From the NCBI GenBank assembly GCA_902796425.1, contig CADBPC010000043.1, positions 1-40,701 on the forward strand: 40,701 nt of DNA. The letters run 5' to 3'. The DNA comes from an uncultured Lachnospiraceae bacterium. GTDB lineage: Bacteria; Bacillota; Clostridia; Lachnospirales; Lachnospiraceae. Positions 18,194-25,590 of the stretch are shown here, one piece after another (the first letter of the stretch is position 1; the number at the start of each line of letters is the position of its first letter). The position numbers were made by a program, and so were the translations under genes. Under the pieces are notes generated by a model, which saw only the letters and a program-made list of their open reading frames with translations, was not told where the DNA came from and searched no databases.

Positions 18194-19312
18194 GCATCCC
18201 GAAAGGTCCGCGCTCTCCTCCAGGACACGGACGATGCGCTCAAGGCCTTCCCTGTCCCTTTGTGTAAAGCGCGCGGACACGGGGCTGTCGATATCAAGGA
18301 CAGCGACGGGCCGGCCGTTAAAGTGAACCGGGAGGACGATCTCCGAGCGCGACGCGCTGTCACATGCAATATGGCCGGGGAAGCGGTGGACGTCCGGCAC
18401 CACAAGGACCTCATCCTTTAAGAGCGCTGTGCCGCAGACTCCCTTCCCGCGGGCGATGCGGATACACGCCGTCTTTCCCTGGAAGGGGCCCAGCATAAGG
18501 CTCCCGTCCTTTTCATCCGCGATATAAAAGCCCGCCCAGTTGATGTTATCCATGGCTTCGAACAGCGCTGCCGCCGTGTTGGCCATCACCGGGAGCCAGT
18601 GCGGCTCCGACTCAGCCAGCGAGCGAACCTGCTGCGCCAGCATCTCATAGTCCGCAGGCGCTTTGTCCGTATCCATCAGGTCCGGAACTGCGGCAAGCGT
18701 CGTCAGCACAACGTCCGCGAGCCCCCGGATTTCTTCATCCGGCTCGATCAGGTCCGGGATCATCACCGTAAACATCCCTGCAGCGTGTCCTGCCCGGACG
18801 CCGTTGAAGCTGTCCTCGATGACCATACACTTCTCCGGCTGCGAACCAAGCTCCTTAGCCGCCATAAGGAAAATATCCGGGTGGGGCTTTCCTCTTTCCA
18901 GGCGGTTTCCGCTGACGATCCTGTCGAAATACTCCGCCATGCCGGATTCCGCAAGATAGCGCTCCGCGGTCGCGATGGATGATGAAGTCGCGATCGCGGT
19001 CTTAAATCCCCGTTCCTTCAGCCACACAAGGATCGTCTGTGCGCCGTCCTTTAAAGGAATCCCCTTTGCCAGCTCGTTTGCCGTGTACGCAGTCTTGTCC
19101 GCCACAACCTGCTCCGGGTTAAACCCGTGCTCTGTCAGGGTCTCATGAATATACGTGGAGCTGGTACCGATAAAGGTCAGGTAAAGCTCCAGAGGAACGC
19201 CTGCCGAAAGCCAGCCGTCCCGGTAGATACTCTCCGTATCGTAGAGCGTCCCGTCCATGTCAAAGATCACGGTGTCGATATTCTTTAAGCGTTCTGAAAT
19301 GTTTTCCGCCAT
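18179..19312 (-). CDS. HAD phosphatase fused to free methionine-R-sulfoxide reductase (GAF)
   Basis: A 377-residue two-domain protein. Residues 1 to about 215 are a HAD hydrolase of the phosphoglucomutase type: nucleophile Asp18 and Asp20 (FDMDGTLYDTES), Thr109 (IATSSS), Lys142 (GKPHPDIF) and Glu166-Asp167 (IEDSFNGVRAG). Residues about 225-377 are a GAF domain matching free methionine-(R)-sulfoxide reductase: NWAGFY, GPFQGKTACIRI, GKGVCGTA, GHIACDSASRSEI. Its Cys283, Cys293 and Cys317 have the 10 and 24 spacing of the three catalytic cysteines in E. coli fRMsr. The start at 19312 has AAAGGAG 6 bases upstream. It probably repairs oxidised free methionine; the phosphatase substrate is unknown. 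I know of no standard role that needs both activities in one chain. Confidence 0.88.
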   Translation of the reverse strand: MAENISERLKNIDTVIFDMDGTLYDTESIYRDGWLSAGVPLELYLTFIGTSSTYIHETLTEHGFNPEQVVADKTAYTANELAKGIPLKDGAQTILVWLKERGFKTAIATSSSIATAERYLAESGMAEYFDRIVSGNRLERGKPHPDIFLMAAKELGSQPEKCMVIEDSFNGVRAGHAAGMFTVMIPDLIEPDEEIRGLADVVLTTLAAVPDLMDTDKAPADYEMLAQQVRSLAESEPHWLPVMANTAAALFEAMDNINWAGFYIADEKDGSLMLGPFQGKTACIRIARGKGVCGTALLKDEVLVVPDVHRFPGHIACDSASRSEIVLPVHFNGRPVAVLDIDSPVSARFTQRDREGLERIVRVLEESADLSGCLTVV

Positions 19313-19354
19313 TTGCTTCTCCTTTGGCTCCCGGGGCTTTCTTTTCCCGGGGCG

Positions 19355-20716
19355 TTACCCGTTCTCGAAAAGGTCATCTCTTGTTATGTTGCGAAGCCAC
19401 TTCTTGCTTCTGTAATGGCCGATAACCCACGGCCACTTGACGAACTCATCCGTGCAGAGCAGGAAATACACCCACATCGGGGGCAGCTTTAAGACCGCCG
19501 CGGTAAAGAAGCCGAGCGGCACGGCGTAGCACCACATGTCGATCGTATCGCAGATAAAGCCGAACCTGCTGTCGCCGCCCGCGCGGAAAACACCGGCGAT
19601 GAGCGTCGTGTTGACCGCAGCTCCCATTACATAATAGGAATTGATAAACAGCATGGTCCTCAGGAACCCTTTTCCTGCCGGCGTAAGATCCGCAAAATTC
19701 AGGATAATCGGCATCGCCGCCAGGATGATCACGCCTCCGATCGCGCCGAAGAGTATCGTCAGTGTCATGATATTCTTTGCAGCCGTATCCGCGTCCTCGA
19801 GCCGGTTCTCGCCGATGATATGCCCGAGCAGAATGCTGCCGCCGCTCGCCACGCTGAAGGCAAGGATCGTCCCGAGGTTCCTTGCAAGAGACGCGAAAGA
19901 ATTGGCCGCCACCATGTCGCTTCCGAGGAACTGCCCGATGATCACGGAATACATGGAAAATGCCAGTCCCCAGGAGATATCGTTGAGGAGCGCCGGCATC
20001 GCCATTTTCATGAAATCCTTCTGAAGGACCGGGTTATGGATAAGCATATAGCGCAGGTTCAGCTTTACGTCCTTACTCCTTGCGGAGACGATAATGCAAA
20101 GGACCAGCTCCAGGAGCCTGGAAATCGAGGTCGCGAGCGCAACGCCCGCGGCGCCGAGCTTCGGCGCGCCGAAAAGTCCGAAGATGAAGACTGCGTTGAG
20201 GAAAATATTCAGCGTGAACGCGAAGGTGTTCAGCACGGTCGTGATCATGACCCTGCCGATACTGCGCAGCGTTGCCAGATAGATCTCTATGACGCCCCAG
20301 CACAGATAGGCGATGCTGATGTTGCGAAGGTACTGCGCGCCGATCGAGATCAGCTCCGGATCCGGCGTAAAGACGCGCATCATGACCTGCGGGGCAAACA
20401 TTGCCGCCGCCGCAAAGAGCGCGGCAACTACCAGCGAAAAGCGCATGGCGATTCCCTCGACCGCGTGGATTGCCCGCATTTCCCCTTTGCCGTAATACTG
20501 GGAGCTCAGCATCGTAACGCCCGTCCCCAGTCCGTAAAAGACCATGAACAGTATGCTCGCGTACTGCGCCGCCAGCGAAACGGCGGAAATATGCGCCTGT
20601 CCTACATAATTGAGCATGATTACGTCCGCCGAGTTGACGGCCGCGCTCAGAAGGTTCTGCAGGATGATCGGTATTGTAAGTTTTGTAATGTCGCGGTAGA
20701 AATTTTTACTGTTCAT
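19355..20716 (-). CDS. MATE-family multidrug/metabolite exporter
   Basis: A 453-residue membrane protein with about 12 hydrophobic segments in two similar halves, as in Na+- or H+-coupled MATE exporters. The first half begins LTIPIILQNLLSAAVNSADV; the second begins MAMPALLNDISWGLAF. It starts at ATG 20716 with AGGTGAG 3-4 bases upstream. It lies 42 bases before the HAD-fRMsr gene on the same strand and may be cotranscribed with it. Upstream is the repeat region, and no confident promoter was found. The substrate cannot be told from sequence. Confidence 0.92.
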   Translation of the reverse strand: MNSKNFYRDITKLTIPIILQNLLSAAVNSADVIMLNYVGQAHISAVSLAAQYASILFMVFYGLGTGVTMLSSQYYGKGEMRAIHAVEGIAMRFSLVVAALFAAAAMFAPQVMMRVFTPDPELISIGAQYLRNISIAYLCWGVIEIYLATLRSIGRVMITTVLNTFAFTLNIFLNAVFIFGLFGAPKLGAAGVALATSISRLLELVLCIIVSARSKDVKLNLRYMLIHNPVLQKDFMKMAMPALLNDISWGLAFSMYSVIIGQFLGSDMVAANSFASLARNLGTILAFSVASGGSILLGHIIGENRLEDADTAAKNIMTLTILFGAIGGVIILAAMPIILNFADLTPAGKGFLRTMLFINSYYVMGAAVNTTLIAGVFRAGGDSRFGFICDTIDMWCYAVPLGFFTAAVLKLPPMWVYFLLCTDEFVKWPWVIGHYRSKKWLRNITRDDLFENG

Positions 20717-21060
20717 GTCTCACCTGTGTATGACGAATATACCGTGCAAGGTGGTATAAAACTGCATGTTCAGAAGATAATATCGTAAAGAAGAGCGTAT
20801 GACAATAATGAATCGGGGGAAAGGTGTGGCAGCAGGCTGCAGGGTATGCGCGCTCACGGGGTCTCCTCGGAGGCGCTGCGCCGCTTATTCGTCGCCGGCT
20901 TCGGAAACTTGCTCACTTTGCTTTTGCGGATGTCTGATCCGGATGGCTGTCTGCAAAGTGAGCTTCGGACAGGTCCTCAGCCGGCTCCGCTATGCTCGCG
21001 CCTCCTTCGTCGACAGCCCCGATGTTCGCGCCGCATACGGCTGCATGCTGCTACCTGTCT
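20717..21060. repeat. Non-coding stretch with a 228-bp imperfect palindrome (20828-21055)
   Basis: No gene is supported here. The outer arms (20828-20850 and 21032-21055) match as imperfect inverted repeats (AGCAG, TGCAG and TATGCG blocks shared). Further matching blocks follow inward (GGAGGCGC, then AGCGGAGCCGG-like). The centre is a perfect 11-bp inverted repeat, GCTCACTTTGC at 20911-20921 and its complement at 20953-20963. The whole could fold into one long hairpin, like a MITE or other non-autonomous element, or a structured RNA. No transposase and no clear target-site duplication were found. Confidence 0.7.
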
Positions 21061-21345
21061 GTTTTCGTCCACTCGCCGGCGGGATTCGACTCCGTATGAG
21101 TAGTATTTTTCTCTGCTGTTATGGGACGAAATGGCCTCCAGACGGCGTTTTCGTCCACTCGCCGGCGGGATTCGACTCCGTATGAGTAGTACTTTTCTCT
21201 GCTGTTATGGGACGAAATGGCCTCCAGACGGCGTTTTCATCCACTCGCCGGCGGGATTCGACTCCGTATGAGTAGTACTTTTCTCTGCTGTTATGGGACA
21301 AATTGGCCTCCAGACGGCGTTTTCATCCACTCGCCGGCGGGATTC
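21061..21345. repeat. 86-bp tandem repeat, 3.3 copies
   Basis: Units start at 21061, 21147 and 21233, and a 27-base partial unit starts at 21319. Each unit begins GTTTTCRTCCACTCGCCGGC and ends CTCCAGACGGC. Units differ at only a few positions (for example TCGTCC versus TCATCC, and ACGAAATGG versus ACAAATTGG). The period is not a multiple of three, so frames running through it are not conserved and no protein is supported. There are no unique spacers, so it is not a CRISPR array. It follows the 228-bp palindrome directly. Confidence 0.92.
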
Positions 21346-21499
21346 TGCTCAAAGATCCTGAGCAGGCGGCAAAAGGCAGGCACCGCCGGAAGGAAATATG
21401 CAGCCTGCTGTCTTCTTTTCTTAATTTCGTTCTGCTATACTAGGCGCTGTTGCAGGCAGGCATTATATAATAAGAAGTATGGATGAGGCAGGAATTGCC

Positions 21500-22180
21500 A
21501 TGGACAGTAATAATCGTATAAACAGCAGCAGTAATAAGAGTGGTGACAGCGGGCTTATGAAGCGCCGCGTATTGATGACGCTGGCCGGAATCATTATATG
21601 CGGCCTGTCGGTGGGCTTTTTTACACATTCTTCTCTGGGTCTCGACCCGTTCCAGGTCTTTGCGCACGGCACCTGGACGCTGACGCCGCTGGGCTACGGC
21701 ACCTACTATATGCTTCTTTGCGCAGCTTTCCTGGTCGTCATCTTTTTCTGGAACCGGAAGAAGATCGGTCTCGGCACGGTCCTGAATCTGTTCGGAGTCG
21801 GCTATATGGCGGAGCTCATGGGGTGGATCCTGACAAAGCTCGATCCCAGCCCGTCACTCCCCGTCCGGTTTCTCTCACTTGTCGTCGGCATTGTCGTGAT
21901 GTGCTTTGCCGCGTCACTTTACTTTACCGCCGATCTCGGCGTATCGATCTACGACGCCATCGCGCTCACGATCTCCGAGCGTCATCCGCGCCTGCAGTTC
22001 CGTTTTATCCGGATCGCGACCGACAGCATCTGTGTCCTGATCGGATGGCTCCTGGGGGCCAACGTCGGTATCGGCACCCTCATCACTGCGTTCTTTATGG
22101 GGCCGCTGATTGCCTGGTTTAATAAGACCGTGGCAATTCCCCTTTTGAATTCGGGCGGGGAAAACAAGTCCGCCCGCTGA
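21500..22180 (+). CDS. YczE/YitT-like integral membrane protein
   Basis: A 226-residue protein with a short polar N-terminus and about five hydrophobic segments (LMTLAGIIICGLSVGFF, YYMLLCAAFLVVIFFW, LSLVVGIVVMCFAASLYF, CVLIGWLLGANVGIGT). This resembles the YczE/YyaS family of uncharacterised bacterial membrane proteins (KSSLGLDPF-like motif here as HSSLGLDPFQVF; LGVSIYDAI). ATG 21500 is preferred because AGGA lies 8 bases upstream. The earlier ATG at 21479 has no good ribosome site and sits only 7 bases after a TATAAT-like box. It is the first plus-strand gene and lies 16 bases before the ABC fusion gene, so they may form an operon. Transport or sensing function is unknown. Confidence 0.8.
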   Translation: MDSNNRINSSSNKSGDSGLMKRRVLMTLAGIIICGLSVGFFTHSSLGLDPFQVFAHGTWTLTPLGYGTYYMLLCAAFLVVIFFWNRKKIGLGTVLNLFGVGYMAELMGWILTKLDPSPSLPVRFLSLVVGIVVMCFAASLYFTADLGVSIYDAIALTISERHPRLQFRFIRIATDSICVLIGWLLGANVGIGTLITAFFMGPLIAWFNKTVAIPLLNSGGENKSAR

Positions 22181-22196
22181 TATATGTGAGGCGTTT

Positions 22197-22802
22197 ATGA
22201 AGAGGAAACCCGGGGCAATCTATGAGTTTGTTCTGGCAGCCGTCATCGCGCTGCTTCTGATCCTGCCGCAGCTGGTTGGAACGACTGCCGTGCCGGATGA
22301 TGCGGCGGGCAGGGATGAGAACGGGTGTCCTGTGACGGATGTGACCCTCGCCGATCTGGAAGCACCGGGTATGAAGTTCGCAAGTCCGAACATCCATGAG
22401 TGGGAAATGGAACTTCAGAAGCGCTTTCCGGACGGTGAAGTTCTCCTGTACAACAAAATGTCGGACATGTACTCCGCGCTCGAAGCCGGGGAGATCGACG
22501 CCGCTCTGGGCTTTGTGGATGAACAGCCCACGATGGCGGATTCCCATCCGTACCTTGCGATGATCATGGAGCCGTTCGCATCGATTGATTACGGTTTCGG
22601 AACGGCAAAGACCGAAAAAGGGAAGGCCCTCTGCGCCGAGATGAACCGCTATCTGGCAGAGATGAGAGAAAGCGGCGCTTATGATAAGCTTCGCGAAAAG
22701 TGGGAGGATCCGAACCGCAAGGGTGACGTCATGGGCAATACTCCTTCTCCGGCGAAAGGGGCGAGCTTCGGATCGCCACGGGCGGTCTGTGGACGCCGAT
22801 GA
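22197..22802 (+). CDS. Amino-acid ABC importer, N-terminal piece (binding-protein half, frameshifted)
   Basis: A 201-codon frame starting at ATG 22197 with GAGG 5 bases upstream. An N-terminal hydrophobic anchor (FVLAAVIALLLILPQLV) is followed by about 130 residues like the second lobe of a family 3 solute-binding protein (LADLEAPGMKFAS, YSALEAGEIDAALGF, GAYDKLREKWEDP). After about residue 180 the frame becomes nonsense (NTPSPAKGASFGSP). The sensible continuation (YSFSGERGELRIATGG) is in the next frame from base 22739. A loss of one base near 22738 is the simplest explanation. The frame ends at a TGA overlapping the ATG of the next frame (ATGA, 22799-22802). Read together, both frames give one protein of about 928 residues. 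Confidence 0.75.
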   Translation: MKRKPGAIYEFVLAAVIALLLILPQLVGTTAVPDDAAGRDENGCPVTDVTLADLEAPGMKFASPNIHEWEMELQKRFPDGEVLLYNKMSDMYSALEAGEIDAALGFVDEQPTMADSHPYLAMIMEPFASIDYGFGTAKTEKGKALCAEMNRYLAEMRESGAYDKLREKWEDPNRKGDVMGNTPSPAKGASFGSPRAVCGRR

Positions 22803-24982
22803 CCTTTTACCAGGGGGAGACTCTGACCGGCGAATTCGTGGAAATCATGAACGGCTTCTGCGAGTGGGCAGGCTATGTCCCGAAATATGAGGTCGTTTCC
22901 TTCTCGGCGGAGCTCGCGGGACTTGCCGCGGGGACCTATGATGTGTGTGCGGATTCCGTCGCACCCTCGGAAGAAAGACTTCAGAACATCTGTGTCACGG
23001 ATACTCTCCTTACAGACAATCACTATCTTTATGTCCGGCAGGAACCTCCGACGAAGGAGGTCCCGAAGGCATCTGTATTCTTCTCAAATATCCGCGAGAG
23101 CATCCGGCGGAATTTTATTACGGAGGACCGCTATAAAATCCTACTCTCGGGCCTTGGCATGACCATCCGTCTGTCCCTGTTTTCCGGCATTTTCGGCACG
23201 CTCCTGGGGGCTGCGGTCTGCTGGCTGCGTCTTCGGCGCAGTCCTTTTGCCTGTGCCTTCGCAAGCCTTTATATCCGGATTTTCCGATCGCTCCCGGTGG
23301 TCGTCCTGCTCCTTGTTCTCGACTATGTCGTTCTTCGAAAAAGCGGGCTCGGGGCCTTCTGGATCTGCGTGATCACATTCTCTATCGAGTTTTCCTCCTA
23401 CTGCGCGGAGATTTTCCGGGGCGGGATCAATGCCGTTCCCGCAGGGCAGCTCCGGGCGGCGACCGCACTCGGCTTCGGAAAGGGCCTTACCTTCCGGTAC
23501 GTGACCTGGCCTCAGGCGCTGATTCATTTCCTGCCGGCCTACAGCGGGCAGTTCATCGCGACAGTGAAGATGACTGCCGTCGCCGGGTATATCTCCGTCA
23601 CCGATCTTACAAAGGCATCCGACATTATCCGCTCCAGAACCTACGAAGCGTTCTTTCCGCTTCTTCTGACCTCTGCCGTCTATCTGCTGCTCTGCTCCCT
23701 TCTGGTCACGCTTCTGCGGAGCCTGGAAAGGCGCATTGATCCGCAGCAGCGGACGGTGAAAAAGGACATCGTAAAAGCGGTGGAGGAATTCCGGCCGGAG
23801 TCCGACGCTTCGCTGGTCAGGCAGGATGCCGAGGGGAAAACAAAGGGAGCAGGGGAGCCTCTCCTTAAGCTGGAGCATCTTCACAAGAGTTTCGGAAACG
23901 TGACTCCCATCCGGGATGTGAACAGCACGGTTTACGGCGGCGACGTGATTGCGATCATAGGGCCCTCCGGCACCGGGAAAAGTACGCTGCTGAACCTGAT
24001 CAATCACCTGGAAAAGCCGGATGGCGGAACGATTCTGTTCGAGGGGAAGGACACCTGCGCAAAGGGATATGATGTAAACCGCATGCGCGAGCAGGTCGGA
24101 ATGGTCTTCCAGTCGTTCAACCTGTTTTCCCACCTTACGATTGTTGAAAATCTGATGCTCGCCCAGACTCTGCTGTTAAAGCGAAGCCGGGAAGAAGCCT
24201 GCAGAAAGAGCATGGAGCTGCTGCATATGGTAGGCCTTGCGGACAAGGCCCTCAGCCTTCCTTCCCAGCTCTCCGGCGGGCAGCAGCAGCGCGCCGCGAT
24301 CGTGCGGACCGTCGCCATGGATCCGAAGATCATCCTTTTCGACGAGCCGACCTCCGCACTTGATCCCACAATGATCGACGAGGTTCTCAGCGTAATCCGA
24401 AGGCTGGTCAGGGAAGGCCTGACCATGCTGATCGTCACTCACGAGATGCGGTTTGCCAGAGAGGTCTCCAGCCGCGTATTTTACATGGACGAGGGGATTA
24501 TTTACGAGGAGGGAACTCCGGAAGAGATCTTTGATGCGCCGAAAAAGGACAAAACCCGCCAGTTCATCCGGCATATGAAGGTGCTGGAGACGGACGTTAA
24601 AAAGGCGGAGCCGGGAGCCCTGTTCTCCTCGATTGAGCAGTTCGGCGTAAGGCACATGATCAGCCGAAGGCTCACAGGCCGGGTGATGACCGTGGCGGAC
24701 GAGCTCTGCGTAAGGACCATACTGCCGGGCCTTGAGGACGGCGGCGTGCTCCGGTTCGTTATGGAGTACAGTGACACGGACGGCGTGGACCTGACCGTGT
24801 GCTATAAGGGAGAGGACAGGAATCCGCTTGAAGGCGAAGACGAGCTGTCCGCTGTGCTCCTTCAGTATGTCTGCCCGGACCTGCACTATCAGTATGACTG
24901 CGGTGAGTGTGTGATCAAAGGAACGGTCAAAGACACTGTTAAAGGAACCGGAAAGAGCACCGTCACCGGTGCTCCCCGATGA
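22799..24982 (+). CDS. Amino-acid ABC importer: binding lobe, permease and ATPase in one chain
   Basis: A 727-residue frame that would start at ATG 22799; the real coding frame is open from 22727 and probably continues the preceding gene. Residues 1 to about 80 are the first lobe of a family 3 solute-binding protein. Residues about 110-315 are a HisM/GlnP-type permease, with the EAA loop near 204-229 (EIFRGGINAVPAGQLRAATA). Residues 355-590 are the ATPase: Walker A GPSGTGKST (388-396), signature LSGGQQQR (491-498), Walker B ILFDEP (512-517) and H-loop His548. About 120 further residues form an unassigned C-terminal domain. All parts of an importer are thus in one polypeptide, which is rare. 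The end overlaps the convergent GNAT gene by 20 bases. Function is doubtful if the frameshift is real. Confidence 0.82.
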   Translation: MTFYQGETLTGEFVEIMNGFCEWAGYVPKYEVVSFSAELAGLAAGTYDVCADSVAPSEERLQNICVTDTLLTDNHYLYVRQEPPTKEVPKASVFFSNIRESIRRNFITEDRYKILLSGLGMTIRLSLFSGIFGTLLGAAVCWLRLRRSPFACAFASLYIRIFRSLPVVVLLLVLDYVVLRKSGLGAFWICVITFSIEFSSYCAEIFRGGINAVPAGQLRAATALGFGKGLTFRYVTWPQALIHFLPAYSGQFIATVKMTAVAGYISVTDLTKASDIIRSRTYEAFFPLLLTSAVYLLLCSLLVTLLRSLERRIDPQQRTVKKDIVKAVEEFRPESDASLVRQDAEGKTKGAGEPLLKLEHLHKSFGNVTPIRDVNSTVYGGDVIAIIGPSGTGKSTLLNLINHLEKPDGGTILFEGKDTCAKGYDVNRMREQVGMVFQSFNLFSHLTIVENLMLAQTLLLKRSREEACRKSMELLHMVGLADKALSLPSQLSGGQQQRAAIVRTVAMDPKIILFDEPTSALDPTMIDEVLSVIRRLVREGLTMLIVTHEMRFAREVSSRVFYMDEGIIYEEGTPEEIFDAPKKDKTRQFIRHMKVLETDVKKAEPGALFSSIEQFGVRHMISRRLTGRVMTVADELCVRTILPGLEDGGVLRFVMEYSDTDGVDLTVCYKGEDRNPLEGEDELSAVLLQYVCPDLHYQYDCGECVIKGTVKDTVKGTGKSTVTGAPR
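24955..24974 (-). terminator. Hairpin between the convergent ABC and GNAT genes
   Basis: Eight perfect pairs (GAGCACCG with CGGTGCTC) around a 4-base loop, lying within the overlapping ends of the two converging genes. In the minus direction it is followed by TTTCC, so it may end the GNAT transcript. The T run is short. Confidence 0.4.
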
Positions 24983-25505
24983 GCTTTTCCATCCAGATCA
25001 TGTTGTACCAGCGCCCGAACTTGTAGCCGCAGAGCCTGAATGTGCCCACCAGGCGGTATCCCATGTGCTCATGGAACTGCTCACTGTTGTGCGTAAGGTA
25101 TTCATCGTCCTCATCCGGAACGCCGATGCACGCGTACAGGTTCAGGAAGCCGAGGCCCTTAAGGCGCTCCTCCAGCGCCTCATAGAGGAGCCTTCCGGCG
25201 CCGGATCCCCTCGCGTCCCGGTCGATATAGACGGTCATCTCCGCGCACCGCTCGTAGGCCTTCCTCGGATGGAACCTCCCCGCGTATGCGTAGCCGATCA
25301 CCTTTTCCCTGCCGTTTTCCACAGTCACCGCGGCCAGATACGGAAAATGCGCGGTGGTATGAAGAAAGCGGTCCGTAAACTCTTCCTGCGAGGGCACCTC
25401 ATATTCGAAGGTGATTGCCGTATCGCGCACGTAGTATGCGTAGATCTCCAGCATTTTAGCGATGTCCTGCGGCGCGGCGTCCCTGATTCTGATTTGCGTT
25501 TCCAT
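24963..25505 (-). CDS. GNAT acetyltransferase, phosphinothricin-acetyltransferase-like
   Basis: A 180-residue GNAT-fold acetyltransferase. The acetyl-CoA-binding motif is RDARGSGAGRLLYEAL. The sequence around GYAYAGRFHPRKAYERCAEMTVYID and the C-terminal GYKFGRWYNMIWMEKL resemble the PAT/YwnH group, which acetylate small amines such as phosphinothricin or methionine sulfoximine and related compounds. The ribosome site is weak (GGAC 9 bases upstream of ATG 25505). It lies 85 bases downstream of the SNF2 helicase gene on the same strand. The true substrate is unknown. Confidence 0.85.
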   Translation of the reverse strand: METQIRIRDAAPQDIAKMLEIYAYYVRDTAITFEYEVPSQEEFTDRFLHTTAHFPYLAAVTVENGREKVIGYAYAGRFHPRKAYERCAEMTVYIDRDARGSGAGRLLYEALEERLKGLGFLNLYACIGVPDEDDEYLTHNSEQFHEHMGYRLVGTFRLCGYKFGRWYNMIWMEKLIGEHR

Positions 25506-25590
25506 TTGTTTTGTCCGTTCTGTATTTCGCTTTGCTGCCTGCCATGCTGTCCGTTCTGCTGCCCGTTCTTTGCGGCATACGGCTGCAGGG

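Noticed and set aside
20799-21185. Possible small Cys-rich protein through the repeat region
   Set aside because: The frame crosses the palindrome and the 86-bp repeats, whose period is not a multiple of three, and it has no conserved domain.
21155-21185. tRNA-like T-arm (minus-strand AGTCGAATCCCGCC) in each 86-bp unit
   Set aside because: The flanking bases do not form a T stem and there is no anticodon arm or D arm, so it is not a tRNA or a clear tRNA remnant.
21061-21345. CRISPR array
   Set aside because: Units are contiguous 86-bp copies with no unique spacers and no cas genes nearby.
22727-22802. Programmed -1 ribosomal frameshift in the ABC fusion gene
   Set aside because: No in-phase X XXY YYZ slippery heptamer or obvious stimulatory stem was found in the overlap; a simple one-base loss explains it better.
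23141-24133. 330-codon frame on the minus strand
   Set aside because: Lies opposite the ABC permease and ATPase coding sequence, whose motifs are clear.
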